Positions 54,550-63,550 of a stretch of 64,000 bases of DNA are shown piece by piece. The stretch comes from Ilyomonas sp965247435 (GTDB lineage Bacteria; Bacteroidota; Bacteroidia; Chitinophagales; Chitinophagaceae). The position numbers were made by a program, and so were the translations under genes. The DNA lies in contig OZ252019.1 in assembly GCA_965247435.1 (NCBI GenBank), positions 2,356,001 to 2,420,000 of the forward strand, given 5' to 3'. A model generated the notes under the pieces. That model did no database searches and was not told the DNA's origin. It worked only from the letters and a program-made list of their open reading frames with translations. Every line of letters starts with the position of its first letter. Within the stretch, counting starts at the first letter, position 1.

Positions 54550-54876
54550 TTGAACGTTTTATTTGTATGCAGCAGGAATAAATGGCGCAGTAAAACTGCG
54601 GAAGATTTGTATAAAAACAATGCAACGTTTGCCTGTAAATCGGCCGGCACTGCCGCCGCTGCCCGTATAAAAATCAATGCAAAACTAATAGCCTGGGCAG
54701 ACATCATTTTTGTAATGGAACATCTGCACAAGCAACGGCTGCAAGAAAAATTCAGCCTGGAAATAAAAGGTAAAAAGGTGATCGTGCTTAACATTGAAGA
54801 CAAGTATAAATACATGGATGCAGAACTGGTGGATTTGATTAAGGGCAGTGTTGACCCGTATGTATCATCACCGTAA
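54550..54876 (+). CDS. low-molecular-weight protein tyrosine phosphatase-like protein
   Basis: 108 aa starting at a TTG (no ATG fits the fold). The N-terminal strand and P-loop read VLFVCSRNKWRS: the phosphatase C-x5-R signature is present, although C-x-G-N-x-C is not. The general-acid Asp is in SVDPYVSS near the C-terminus, like the DPY of LMW-PTPs. The core is shortened compared with about 150 aa for classical members, a version common in Bacteroidota and Proteobacteria. Substrate unknown, possibly phosphotyrosine or arsenate-like. It is monocistronic between the DUF1566 and FAH genes. Confidence 0.8.
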   Translation: MNVLFVCSRNKWRSKTAEDLYKNNATFACKSAGTAAAARIKINAKLIAWADIIFVMEHLHKQRLQEKFSLEIKGKKVIVLNIEDKYKYMDAELVDLIKGSVDPYVSSP

Positions 54877-54978
54877 ATGGCTGTGCATATTGTTCGGGAC
54901 ATGGGCAGCTATATTGCCTGCATCTTTTTTATTTTTGTCCTGTTCAATTCAACTTAACCGGACAAGCTTTTATCTTTA

Positions 54979-54986
54979 TACATTTG
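54979..54986 (+). promoter_or_regulatory. candidate -7 element of the FAH gene
   Basis: TACATTTG fits TAnnTTTG exactly, about 50 bp upstream of the ATG; no clear TTTG at -33. Confidence 0.45.
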
Positions 54987-55037
54987 GGTAGCTGTAAACT
55001 TAAGCAGGAACAAATTTTTAATACCTAAAAAAATCCT

Positions 55038-55898
55038 ATGAAACTAATCCGTTTTGGCGAAAAGAACAAAGAAAAGCCGGGCCTGCAAACCGGCGATAAG
55101 AAGCGAATTGATGTATCTGCTTTCGGGGAAGATTATACCGAAGATTTTTTTGCCAATAACGGTATTCAACGTTTGCAACAGTGGTTGGAGCAGCACAGGG
55201 CCGACTGCCCGGAAGTAAGTATGGATACCAGGCTTGGGCCGCCGGTAGCGCGGCCATCCAAAATTATCTGCATAGGGCTAAACTATACCGATCATGCCGC
55301 AGAAAGCAATATGCAGATGCCTGCGGAGCCGCTGATTTTTTTTAAGTCCACGACCGCTATTGTTGGTCCGGATGATGATTTAATTATACCCAAAAACAGC
55401 ACTAAAACCGATTGGGAGGTAGAGCTGGCCGTGGTGATAGGAAAACGCGCTTTGTATATTGAAGCGCAGGATGCGGACGATTATATTGCAGGCTATGTAT
55501 TGCACAACGATTACAGTGAGCGGCACTTTCAACTGGAGCGCGTAGGCCAGTGGGTAAAAGGTAAAAGCTGCGATTCTTTTGCGCCGCTCGGTCCCTGGCT
55601 GGCTACGAAAGACGAACTAAGCGACATCAATAACCTTCGGCTGTGGCTGACTGTAAACGGCACCCTGATGCAGGATGGCAATACCGGCAACCTTATCTAT
55701 AAAATTCCGACGTTGGTATCGTATATAAGCCAGTTTATGACGCTGCTGCCGGGCGATATTATTACTACCGGTACGCCGGCCGGCGTTGCATTAGGCATGA
55801 AGCCGGCGCCCGTATATTTAAAGGCCGGTGATATAATTGAATTAGGCATAGACGGGCTTGGCTCTTCCCGGCAGGTGGCCCGGAATTATACCGTTTAA
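55038..55898 (+). CDS. FAH family hydrolase, probable 2,4-diketo-3-deoxy-L-fuconate hydrolase
   Basis: 286 aa. Fumarylacetoacetate-hydrolase fold: KIICIGLNYTDHAAE with the active-site His, then the metal ligands in DWEVELAVVIGKRA (E-x-E) and a downstream Asp in GYVLHNDYSER, KGKSCDSFAPLGPW and TGTPAGVALGMKP. Proteins of this branch cleave the C-C bond of 2,4-diketo acids; the fucose pathway needs one to yield pyruvate and L-lactate. No such gene lies in the first fucose operon, and this gene sits next to the second fucosidase locus, so it is the best candidate for that step. Ureidoglycolate-lyase-like or other FAH activities remain possible. Confidence 0.87.
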   Translation: MKLIRFGEKNKEKPGLQTGDKKRIDVSAFGEDYTEDFFANNGIQRLQQWLEQHRADCPEVSMDTRLGPPVARPSKIICIGLNYTDHAAESNMQMPAEPLIFFKSTTAIVGPDDDLIIPKNSTKTDWEVELAVVIGKRALYIEAQDADDYIAGYVLHNDYSERHFQLERVGQWVKGKSCDSFAPLGPWLATKDELSDINNLRLWLTVNGTLMQDGNTGNLIYKIPTLVSYISQFMTLLPGDIITTGTPAGVALGMKPAPVYLKAGDIIELGIDGLGSSRQVARNYTV

Positions 55899-55968
55899 AA
55901 CCATTCGTCATTAATTCATCCCCGGCGCTGCTACTTTGCTTATTTTTATTGTATTATACTGCAGGAAT

Positions 55969-57237
55969 ATGGTACTTAAAGATTCTTTTTTACAGGCTTA
56001 CAAAACTGTTTCGAGCAACCGGCTTCGTACCGGCATTACCGTAGCTATTATTGCCTTTGGTATCATGGCGCTTATTGGTATTATTACCGCTATTGAAGCT
56101 ATGAACAGCAGCCTGAAAGACAATTTTGCAACCATGGGCGCCAACGGATTTACCCTGTCGTATAAAGAGCGTATCCGCTTTGGCAATAATAATGATAACG
56201 TAACGAAAGAAACGCGCGGCAAAAGGCAGAAGAAGTCCAACCTCGATAAACCTATTACACTTACCGACGCAGAAGCTTTTAAAAAAAGTTATGCTTTTCC
56301 GGCAGTGGTAAGTATTGCGCTAAGCGGCCGCTGGAGCTACGAAATACATTACGGCGATAAGAAAACCAATCCTAATGTACGGGTTACCGGCGGTGATGAA
56401 AATTACCTGCACGTAAATGGCTTTACCATGAATACAGGGCGCAACTTCAACAGCTTGGATGTACACAGCGGCCGCAATGTATGCGTGCTCGGCAGCGATG
56501 TGGCTACCAAACTCTTTGGCGACAACCCTGCGAGAGCAGTTGATAAAATTGTCCATATCGGCACTTCTCCCTTTCTCGTATTGGGCGTGCTTAAAAGCAA
56601 AGGCTCGAGCGCTTTGCTGCGTGCAGACAATGTAATTATCACCACGTACAATTGTGTGCGCAGATTGGGCAATAATTCCAATTCTTACACCATTGGCATA
56701 GCTGCAAACAGCATACAGCAGGTAGATGCTGCCGTAGGAGAAGCTACAGCCCTCTTTAGAGGCATACGCCGGCTGACACCCACAGAAGAAGAAAATTTTA
56801 TAGCCGAAAAAAGTGATAAGCTGGCGCAAACGTTTATCGGCTTGCTCAGCAGTATTTCCGGCGCTTCGGGCTTTATCGGGTTAATAACGCTGATAAGCGC
56901 TGCTATTGCGCTGATGAACATTATGCTGGTTGCCGTAAATGAGCGTACCCGTGAAATAGGATTGATAAAAGCGATAGGCGGTAAAAAGAAAAATATCCGC
57001 CAGCAGTTTTTGTTTGAGTCGGTTATCATCAGTGTATCCGGCGCTATATGCGGCATTATACTGGGCGTACTGGTGGGAAATATTTTTGCCATTGTGTTAG
57101 ACACCGGCTTTGTAGTGCCGTGGGGCTGGATTATTACCGGTATTATTATCTGCGCAGTTTTTGGCTTGCTTGCCGGCTTATGGCCTGCGGTAAAAGCTGC
57201 CAAACTCAATCCTATTGTGGCTCTGCGTTATGAATAA
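55969..57237 (+). CDS. MacB/FtsX-type ABC transporter permease
   Basis: 422 aa from ATG 55969 (longer frame rejected: its first residues are unlike the family). One N-terminal helix (TGITVAIIAFGIMALIGII), a periplasmic MacB-type domain (about 50-280), then three C-terminal helices in the FtsX domain (GASGFIGLITLISAAIALMNI, ISVSGAICGIILGVLVG, and a last one), ending AAKLNPIVALRYE, which is the usual end. Such permeases work in lipoprotein release, drug efflux or mechanotransmission, not in classical import. No ATP-binding subunit gene is nearby, so its partner must be encoded elsewhere. It lies 70 bp after the FAH gene in the same direction. Confidence 0.9.
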   Translation: MVLKDSFLQAYKTVSSNRLRTGITVAIIAFGIMALIGIITAIEAMNSSLKDNFATMGANGFTLSYKERIRFGNNNDNVTKETRGKRQKKSNLDKPITLTDAEAFKKSYAFPAVVSIALSGRWSYEIHYGDKKTNPNVRVTGGDENYLHVNGFTMNTGRNFNSLDVHSGRNVCVLGSDVATKLFGDNPARAVDKIVHIGTSPFLVLGVLKSKGSSALLRADNVIITTYNCVRRLGNNSNSYTIGIAANSIQQVDAAVGEATALFRGIRRLTPTEEENFIAEKSDKLAQTFIGLLSSISGASGFIGLITLISAAIALMNIMLVAVNERTREIGLIKAIGGKKKNIRQQFLFESVIISVSGAICGIILGVLVGNIFAIVLDTGFVVPWGWIITGIIICAVFGLLAGLWPAVKAAKLNPIVALRYE

Positions 57238-58111
57238 AGCTTCCGGGACAGTTTTTACAGCACTAAACCGCCCGGTTTAGCTGGCTACTTATTTACAGGA
57301 TTTGAAACCTGCTGCCTGGAACTGAAGTTAGCAGATTGAATGTACAGCCTCTTTTACTTCCCGGATAAAGATCTAACCATAGTAACGAACATAAGTGATT
57401 TCCTTTTATTTATACATGGCAGCAATCCGGTCTTCATTCAGCTTCAACCCTGATTATAAATTTTTTCTCCTCCGTTGCTATATACCGGCAAACTGAAAAA
57501 CAGCTTGCAAAAATTTCATACTTATTTGTTTGCTACTCATTAAAAAAGATGCGGCCACTTCGTTTCCATCGTCTCTTAACCGGCACAGAATTGACAGATT
57601 GCTTGGCGCAATAATATTTTCATCACCGTTGCCCCATTGCTTTGCCGGCAGCCTCAATATATCTGTAATCAAATTGCATTTTTGGTCAACTGCTCAAAAC
57701 AAAATACCCAGGTATTCGTATTCAAAAAAGCGCTGCATTGTCTTTTAAACCCTTTATCATTGCCGAAAGGTATCAGCGTTCCGTGTACAATTTTAGGATA
57801 ATCGCTCACCAAATGAGCGGTAAGATTGTCCAGGTGGATAGCAAGGCCGCCGTTCATCTGCCCGGGCCGGGCTGTTATATTCGTCAAATCTTTTACTATA
57901 GTTTAGTGTTATTTGATTTAAGGGCGCACACCTGGCCAAGCTTTCTTATTTTAAAGCAATTATTCCTGTACAACACAACTTTACTGGAAAATAATTTTTA
58001 TTTTTCAGCCGGGTCATAAAATTAATTTTTGATAAACGAATAAGAGAGTTTCAACAATTAAAACACCGTACATTTAAACCCCATTATTTATTAGCAAACG
58101 TATATCGAAAA
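57238..58111. other. long intergenic region upstream of the kai operon
   Basis: About 870 bp without a convincing gene. Two minus-strand frames (57478-57672 and 57669-57887, overlapping by 4 bp) were considered, but both use weak starts and match nothing. TACATTTA at 58069-58076 is a near-consensus -7 element, about 36 bp before kaiC. A small AAACCGCCCGGTTTA hairpin lies near 57265. Confidence 0.4.
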
Positions 58112-59851
58112 ATGGAGCATTTATCTTCTTCCTCCGCCTTATTAACTAATTTACCGAAGACGCCGACCGGAATAAGTGGCCTGGACGAAATTACAATGGG
58201 CGGATTACCAAAAGCACGTCCCACGCTTATCTGTGGCAGTGCCGGTTGTGGTAAAACATTGTTTTCCCTGGAGTTTATTGTACATGGGGCAATGGAATAC
58301 AATGAGCCTGGCGTGTTCATGGCTTTTGAAGAAAAACCGGAAGACCTGGCTGCTAATGTAGCTTCTCTTGGCTTTGACCTGGAAAAATTGCAACGGGAAA
58401 AGAAAGTACGTGTAGATTACGTACATATAGATCGCAGCGAGATAGAGGAAACCGGCGAGTACGACCTCGAAGGTTTGTTTATCCGGCTGGGATATGCCAT
58501 AGACAGCATTGGCGCCAAACGCGTGGTACTTGATACACTGGAAAATCTTTTTGCAGGGCTTAACAACGAGGCGATATTACGGGCCGAATTACGGCGGCTT
58601 TTTCAGTGGCTGAAAAATAAAGGTGTTACGGCTATTATCACCGGCGAACGCGGCGAGACCACTTTAACCAAGCAAGGTTTGGAAGAGTATGTATCGGATT
58701 GCGTTATACTCCTCGATCATCGCATCATCAACCAGATTTCTACCCGCAGGCTGCGGATTATTAAGTACCGCGGCTCTTTACATGGCACCAATGAATATCC
58801 GTTCCTGATAGATGAAGATGGCATTTCTGTATTGCCGATTACTTCGCTGGAATTAAATAAAGAAGTGTCTTCTGAAAGAATTTCATCCGGCATTCCTGCG
58901 CTGGATATGATGCTTGAGGGCAAAGGTTTTTTCAGAGGCAGCAGTGTATTAATTTCCGGTACTGCGGGTACCGGCAAAACCAGTATTGCCGCTTCCTTTG
59001 CCGATGCTGCCTGTAGCCGCGGCGAGAAATGCCTGTTCTTTGCGTTTGAAGAATCACCGCAACAGATTATCCGCAACATGCGTTCAATCGGTATGGATTT
59101 ACAGCAACATATAGATAAAGGGCTTCTGTTTTTTCAGGCATCAAGACCTACCCTGTATGGTTTGGAGATGCACCTTGTTTCCATTCATAAAACCATAAAA
59201 AAATTAAAACCGCAGGTAGTAATCCTCGATCCGATTACCAATCTTGTTACAATTGGCTCGGTAAGTGAAGTAAAGTCAATGCTTGTAAGGCTGATTGATT
59301 TTTTGCAGGGAGCACAAATCAACGTCTTGTTTACAGCCCTTTCGCTCAACACTATTATAACAGAACAAACGGATGAGGGCGTATCCTCGCTGGTAGATGC
59401 CTGGCTTACGGTAAAAGATATAGAAACCAACGGAGAGCGCAACCGCGGCATGTATATTATGAAGTCGAGAGGCATGAAGCACTCTAACCGGATACGGGAA
59501 TTTACAATTACCGATAAAGGGCTGCAGTTGGTAGATGTATATCTTGGACCTGATGGCGTACTTACCGGCTCTGCACGTGAGGCGCAGATTTTGCTTGAAG
59601 AAACAGGTGAGTTGTTGCATACAAACGCAATAAGCCACAAAGACCGCGAATTGCTGCGCAGGCGTAAAATGCTGGAAGCAAAGATTGAAAGTTTAAAAAC
59701 CGAGTTTGAATCAACCGAAGAGGAACTGAACAAAGTATTTCTTGAAGAGAAACTGAAGAAAGAAGTTTTGGAACAGGCAAGGCAAAAAATTATTGAGCTC
59801 AGGAAAAACACAGCTAACACTTCTACTGGCGAGAACAATAAAAAAGATTAA
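58112..59851 (+). CDS. kaiC: KaiC-family double-domain ATPase
   Basis: 579 aa with two RecA-like KaiC domains. Domain 1: TGISGLDEITMGGLP start, Walker A GSAGCGKT (42-49), catalytic Glu pair E73-E74. Domain 2: Walker A GTAGTGKT (283-290), Glu pair E313-E314 and the Walker B region VVILDPITNL. The stretch aligned with cyanobacterial Ser431-Thr432 reads V-S-S-L-V-D, so the phospho-acceptors would be Ser425-Ser426. Residues about 490-579 are a charged coiled coil (LEETGELLHTN.. to KKD) absent from the 519-aa cyanobacterial protein. KaiC forms hexamers that autophosphorylate and dephosphorylate. It is first of an operon with two kaiB genes and a kinase gene; kaiA is missing. Confidence 0.95.
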   Translation: MEHLSSSSALLTNLPKTPTGISGLDEITMGGLPKARPTLICGSAGCGKTLFSLEFIVHGAMEYNEPGVFMAFEEKPEDLAANVASLGFDLEKLQREKKVRVDYVHIDRSEIEETGEYDLEGLFIRLGYAIDSIGAKRVVLDTLENLFAGLNNEAILRAELRRLFQWLKNKGVTAIITGERGETTLTKQGLEEYVSDCVILLDHRIINQISTRRLRIIKYRGSLHGTNEYPFLIDEDGISVLPITSLELNKEVSSERISSGIPALDMMLEGKGFFRGSSVLISGTAGTGKTSIAASFADAACSRGEKCLFFAFEESPQQIIRNMRSIGMDLQQHIDKGLLFFQASRPTLYGLEMHLVSIHKTIKKLKPQVVILDPITNLVTIGSVSEVKSMLVRLIDFLQGAQINVLFTALSLNTIITEQTDEGVSSLVDAWLTVKDIETNGERNRGMYIMKSRGMKHSNRIREFTITDKGLQLVDVYLGPDGVLTGSAREAQILLEETGELLHTNAISHKDRELLRRRKMLEAKIESLKTEFESTEEELNKVFLEEKLKKEVLEQARQKIIELRKNTANTSTGENNKKD

Positions 59852-60136
59852 ATGGTACCGGAAAATAAATATGAATTACGACTGTATATAGCCGGTAAAA
59901 CGCCTAAATCTGTTACGGCACTTACCAACTTAAAAAAGTACTGCGAAGAGCATTTACAAGACCAGTATGTAATTGAAGTAATAGACCTGCTGGTGCATCC
60001 GCAATTAGCAGAAGGCGATCAGATACTGGCAGTTCCGACCCTCGTAAAAAAAGTGCCGCAACCAGTCCGCAAAATCATCGGCGACCTTTCTGACAAAGAA
60101 AAAGTATTGGTAGGTTTAAATATCCGCATTTTATAA
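59852..60136 (+). CDS. kaiB: KaiB family protein (first copy)
   Basis: 94 aa, close in length and motif to cyanobacterial KaiB. YELRLYIAGKTPKSVTALTNLKKYC-type first half (shown in part), VIEVIDLLVHPQLAEGDQIL, then AVPTLVKKVPQPVRK and IIGDLSDKEKVLVGLN. The cis-proline and the switch region needed for the thioredoxin-like fold that docks on KaiC look conserved. Its ATG directly abuts the kaiC stop (0 bp), so the two are translationally coupled. It probably binds the KaiC ring and resets its phosphorylation, or recruits the kinase encoded three genes on. This copy is the more canonical of the two. Confidence 0.95.
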   Translation: MVPENKYELRLYIAGKTPKSVTALTNLKKYCEEHLQDQYVIEVIDLLVHPQLAEGDQILAVPTLVKKVPQPVRKIIGDLSDKEKVLVGLNIRIL

Positions 60137-60154
60137 CAGCATTGAAACAAGATT

Positions 60155-60478
60155 ATGCAGGATATAACCGGCAGCGGCGCACTCAACGAATGGAATGCAA
60201 ATGAGCAGTCCTTATATACCCTTCGCCTGTTTGTAACCGGCACTTCGCCAGCCTCTGTTCGTGCAATTAATAACATTAAAACAATATGCGAGGAGTATCT
60301 TAAAGACCGTTACGATTTAGAAATTATAGATATTTATCAACAGCCGTTACTGGTAGAATATGAAGACATAGTAGCGGTGCCGATGCTAATAAAAAAACAT
60401 CCGTTACCAAAAAAACGCCTGATTGGCGATATGTCGGATAAAGACAAAGTGCTGAGAGGGCTCGGATTAAACAATTGA
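60155..60478 (+). CDS. KaiB family protein (second copy, diverged)
   Basis: 107 aa. The same fold as the first copy is evident: LYTLRLFVTGTSPASVRAI, LEIIDIYQQPLLVEYEDIV, AVPMLIKKHPLPKKR and LIGDMSDKDKVLRGLG. It has an N-terminal extension of about 17 residues (MQDITGSGALNEWNANE). Identity to the first copy is clearly limited: PTL becomes PML, and the HPQLAEGDQ stretch becomes QPLLVEYED. This suggests a split of roles, e.g. one copy binding KaiC and one the kinase (inference). Located 18 bp after the first kaiB and 7 bp before the kinase gene. Confidence 0.93.
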   Translation: MQDITGSGALNEWNANEQSLYTLRLFVTGTSPASVRAINNIKTICEEYLKDRYDLEIIDIYQQPLLVEYEDIVAVPMLIKKHPLPKKRLIGDMSDKDKVLRGLGLNN

Positions 60479-60485
60479 TTACTGA

Positions 60486-62210
60486 TTGGAAAAAGCAAAA
60501 ACATACGATGAGCTAATCAGCGAACTTGCTGAAATGCGCACGCAGCTCGAAGAAGCCAGTGATACTATAATTGCCATCCGCTCGGGCGAAGTGGATGCGC
60601 TGGTAGTAAAAGACAAAGACGGTCACCAGTTATACACTTTAAAAAATGCGGATAAAACGTTTCGCATTTTTATAGAACAAATGACGGAAGGCGCCGTTAC
60701 CCTTAGTCCCGATAACATTATCTTATACTGTAATTCCCAGTTTGCTACCATGGTACAGTTGCCGCTTGAGAAAGTAGCCGGCCAGTCAATATTTAAATTT
60801 ATAATGCCGGATTATGTAGCAAACTGTACAACATTCATTCAAAGTGCATGGAACAACAATATAAAAGGTGAACTGGTGCTATTGGCCAGTACAGGCAAGG
60901 AAGTACCGGTGCTCCTTTCTTTGCAAACCCTTAGCCTTGATGAAGGCCTCTCGCTAAGTATTATCTTAACCGATCTTACTGCACAAAAAGATGTTCAGCA
61001 ACTGCTGGAACAAAAGAATCAGCAACTGGAAGAAGCACAGAAAGTAGCGCAGCTATTAAATACAAATCTTGAAAGAAAAGTAAGGGAACGAACCCAGGAA
61101 TTAGAAGCTACCATACAACAAAAAACAGAAGCAGAAGAAGAGCTGCGCAACAACCAGGAACGCCTGACGCTTATTTTGGAAACAATGGCGGAAGGCATTG
61201 GCATTATTGATGCACGGGGCAACCTAACGTATGCGAATCCAATGGCGCAAAAAATTCTTGGATTGCAGCGCAGTAAGAACCATAGGCACACCTACGACGA
61301 TCCCAAATGGCCGAACCTGCGTGTGAACGGCACGCCGCTGCCGGAGGAAGAACGGCCTATGATAGTTATGATGAGTACCGGAAAACCGCTCTACGACTAC
61401 GAAATAGCGGTGCAGCCACCCGGTAAAGAGCGTTTTTATATATCGGTGAATGCAGCCCCTATTCGCGATAGTAATGGTAAAATAATTGGCGGTGTAGGCA
61501 CTTTTATGGATGTAACCAACCGGCGTAAAACTATACAGCAAAAAGACGAATTTATAAGCGTGGCAAGCCATGAGTTGAAAACGCCGATAACCACGTTAAA
61601 GGCTTCGCTTCAGTTATTGGAAAAAGTAATCAGTACAGATACTGATGCGCCGGTAATTCCATTGCTTCTTAAAAAAGCCGGTATTAGTATTACCAAGCTG
61701 TCCAGCCTTATTAATACCCTGCTCAATGTATCGAGACTGGAAGAAGGTCAACTGCTGTTGAATAAGTCTGCTTTTAATGTTTACCAGGCCATCAGGGATA
61801 ATATTGATGAATTACAACTAACTGATAAGTACGATATACAAATTACCGGCGATAAGGGCATAGAAGTAACCGCAGATAAATACCGCATAGAGCAGGTGCT
61901 TACCAATTTCATAAATAATGCGGTTAAATATGCACCTGCCGCTGATAAGATTATTGTTCACTTTAAACGCGAAGGACAGCACAACCTTAAAGTAAGCGTA
62001 CAGGATTTTGGAATAGGTATTTCCGATGATAAGAAAGCGAATCTCTTTGACCGTTATTACCGGGTAGATTACTCGGGAACACAATACTCCGGTTTAGGCT
62101 TAGGCTTATATATTTCCAGCGAGATTATAAAAAAGCACAATGGTGATATTGGTGTTGACAGCAAACTAAGCGAGGGTAGTACATTCTGGTTTACCATTCC
62201 TGTGAATTAA
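60486..62210 (+). CDS. PAS sensor histidine kinase of the kai operon
   Basis: 574 aa from a TTG (MEKAKTYDELISEL..). No membrane helix, so cytoplasmic. Order: N-terminal coiled segment with IRSGEVDALVVKD, PAS 1 (about 50-165), coiled coil (about 170-225, LEQKNQQLEEAQKVAQLL..), PAS 2 with PAC (about 225-345, AEGIGIIDARGNLTYANP), HisKA with phospho-His362 in VASHELKTP, and HATPase (N box NFINNAVKYA, G1 DFGIGIS, G2 GLGLGLYIS). All phosphotransfer motifs are present. In cyanobacteria the clock output kinase SasA has a KaiB-like sensor domain; here the two separate KaiB proteins could fill that role (inference). No response regulator gene follows. Confidence 0.93.
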   Translation: MEKAKTYDELISELAEMRTQLEEASDTIIAIRSGEVDALVVKDKDGHQLYTLKNADKTFRIFIEQMTEGAVTLSPDNIILYCNSQFATMVQLPLEKVAGQSIFKFIMPDYVANCTTFIQSAWNNNIKGELVLLASTGKEVPVLLSLQTLSLDEGLSLSIILTDLTAQKDVQQLLEQKNQQLEEAQKVAQLLNTNLERKVRERTQELEATIQQKTEAEEELRNNQERLTLILETMAEGIGIIDARGNLTYANPMAQKILGLQRSKNHRHTYDDPKWPNLRVNGTPLPEEERPMIVMMSTGKPLYDYEIAVQPPGKERFYISVNAAPIRDSNGKIIGGVGTFMDVTNRRKTIQQKDEFISVASHELKTPITTLKASLQLLEKVISTDTDAPVIPLLLKKAGISITKLSSLINTLLNVSRLEEGQLLLNKSAFNVYQAIRDNIDELQLTDKYDIQITGDKGIEVTADKYRIEQVLTNFINNAVKYAPAADKIIVHFKREGQHNLKVSVQDFGIGISDDKKANLFDRYYRVDYSGTQYSGLGLGLYISSEIIKKHNGDIGVDSKLSEGSTFWFTIPVN

Positions 62211-62228
62211 ATAAAGGCGAAGACTACC

Positions 62229-63302
62229 TCATATTCTGTAACATACCGCATTGATATTCATACCAGCGCCTACGGACGCAAAAAGTATTGTGTCTCCTTT
62301 TTGCAAAGAATGCCCTCCTTCTTTTTCCTTCATAACGAGATCGTACAAGGTAGGAATTGTAGCCACCGAGCTGTTGCCTAAATAATGTATGCTCATCGGC
62401 ATCACATCGTTTGGCGCTTCGGCATAATCGTAGAGTTTGTAGAAAGCCTGCAGTATTGCTTCGTCCATTTTTTCATTAGCCTGGTGGATAAATATTTTTT
62501 TTAACTGGGCAATGCCGGCGCCGCTTTTATCAAAACATTCTTTCATGGCTTCCGGCACAAACTTCAGCGCATATTCATATACTTTTCTGCCTTTCATTTT
62601 CATATAACGTACACAGGCATTACTGTCCGGCGCATAAGAAGGACCCATATATATATAATTAAGCTCGTCGAGGCAGTGGCTTACAGCTACGCCCGAGAGC
62701 AGGCCGCTTTCGGATGCACCGCCTTCTTTATATTCCATTACAACAGCGCCTGCACCATCACTAAAAATCATGCTGTCCCGGTCGTAACCGTCTATTACAC
62801 GCGAAAGCGTTTCCGCACCGATTATCAAAGCTTTTGTAGCTATTCCTGCTTTAAAAAAAGCGTCGGCCTGTATTAGCCCCTGCACCCAGCCCGGACATCC
62901 GAATAAAATATCATAGGCAATACAGGCCGGCCGTTTAATTTTTAATAAATGCTTTACCTTACTTGCCAAAGCAGGAACTGCATCCGATTGAAAAGTATTG
63001 GTAGTGATATCGCCAAAATTTTGCGCAACGATTATCATATCCAACGTCTCCGGATCTACACCGCTATTGTTTACCGCTTCTCTTGCTGCAATAGCCGCCA
63101 TGTCAGAAGTTTTTAACGCTTCGTGGGCATACCGCCTTTCAACAATGCCGGTAATTTGCCTTAGCTTTTCAGCAATAGCAGCAGGCTCCATGTTTATAAG
63201 GCGGCTATCTTCGGTGTAAAATTTCTGCCCGGTAAAATCCAGATTTGTTTTCACTTCGGTGGGTATATAACTACCGGTTCCGGTTATAGTTGAGCGCAAC
63301 AT
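62229..63302 (-). CDS. beta-ketoacyl-ACP synthase III family protein (FabH-like)
   Basis: 357 aa thiolase-fold condensing enzyme. Catalytic Cys in YDILFGCPGWVQG, His in IFIHQANEKMDEA and Asn in YLGNSSVAT form the KAS III triad. GTGSYIPTEVKTN at the N-terminus and SVGAGMNINAVCYRI at the end fit too. It condenses a short acyl-CoA with malonyl-ACP to start fatty acid chains, or acts in a secondary lipid pathway; the long insert and no neighbouring plsX/rpmF suggest it is not the housekeeping FabH. It converges with the kinase gene (18 bp between stops). A desaturase gene lies upstream in the same direction. Confidence 0.9.
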   Translation of the reverse strand: MLRSTITGTGSYIPTEVKTNLDFTGQKFYTEDSRLINMEPAAIAEKLRQITGIVERRYAHEALKTSDMAAIAAREAVNNSGVDPETLDMIIVAQNFGDITTNTFQSDAVPALASKVKHLLKIKRPACIAYDILFGCPGWVQGLIQADAFFKAGIATKALIIGAETLSRVIDGYDRDSMIFSDGAGAVVMEYKEGGASESGLLSGVAVSHCLDELNYIYMGPSYAPDSNACVRYMKMKGRKVYEYALKFVPEAMKECFDKSGAGIAQLKKIFIHQANEKMDEAILQAFYKLYDYAEAPNDVMPMSIHYLGNSSVATIPTLYDLVMKEKEGGHSLQKGDTILFASVGAGMNINAVCYRI

Positions 63303-63421
63303 TGTTTACTGTATAAATGTGTTCTGTTGTTGTGCAAAAAACACAACTGTTAATAGCTTTGCTGATATGCAGGAAATGGCAGCAGATCGGCTAAATGAAG
63401 GAAGGTAGCTGCGAAATAAAA

Positions 63422-63457
63422 CTGAGCTATCACTTTCAATTTAAAATGATAGCTCAG
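63422..63457. terminator. hairpin between the desaturase and KAS III genes
   Basis: Perfect 11-bp stem CTGAGCTATCA/TGATAGCTCAG with a 14-nt loop, flanked by T-rich sequence on both strands (TTTATTTC on the minus strand). It may end the desaturase transcript. Confidence 0.6.
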
Positions 63458-63550
63458 CAGTTATTTTGTTTTTAACAGGATAATCAGGCAGTACAAGCAA
63501 ACTATTGCAAACAACCTCATTTCTTTTAACTGATTTATGTTGGGATTGTT

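Noticed and set aside
57478..57887. Two overlapping minus-strand frames upstream of kaiC
   Set aside because: Weak starts, different frames, no recognisable family; the 4-bp overlap can be chance.
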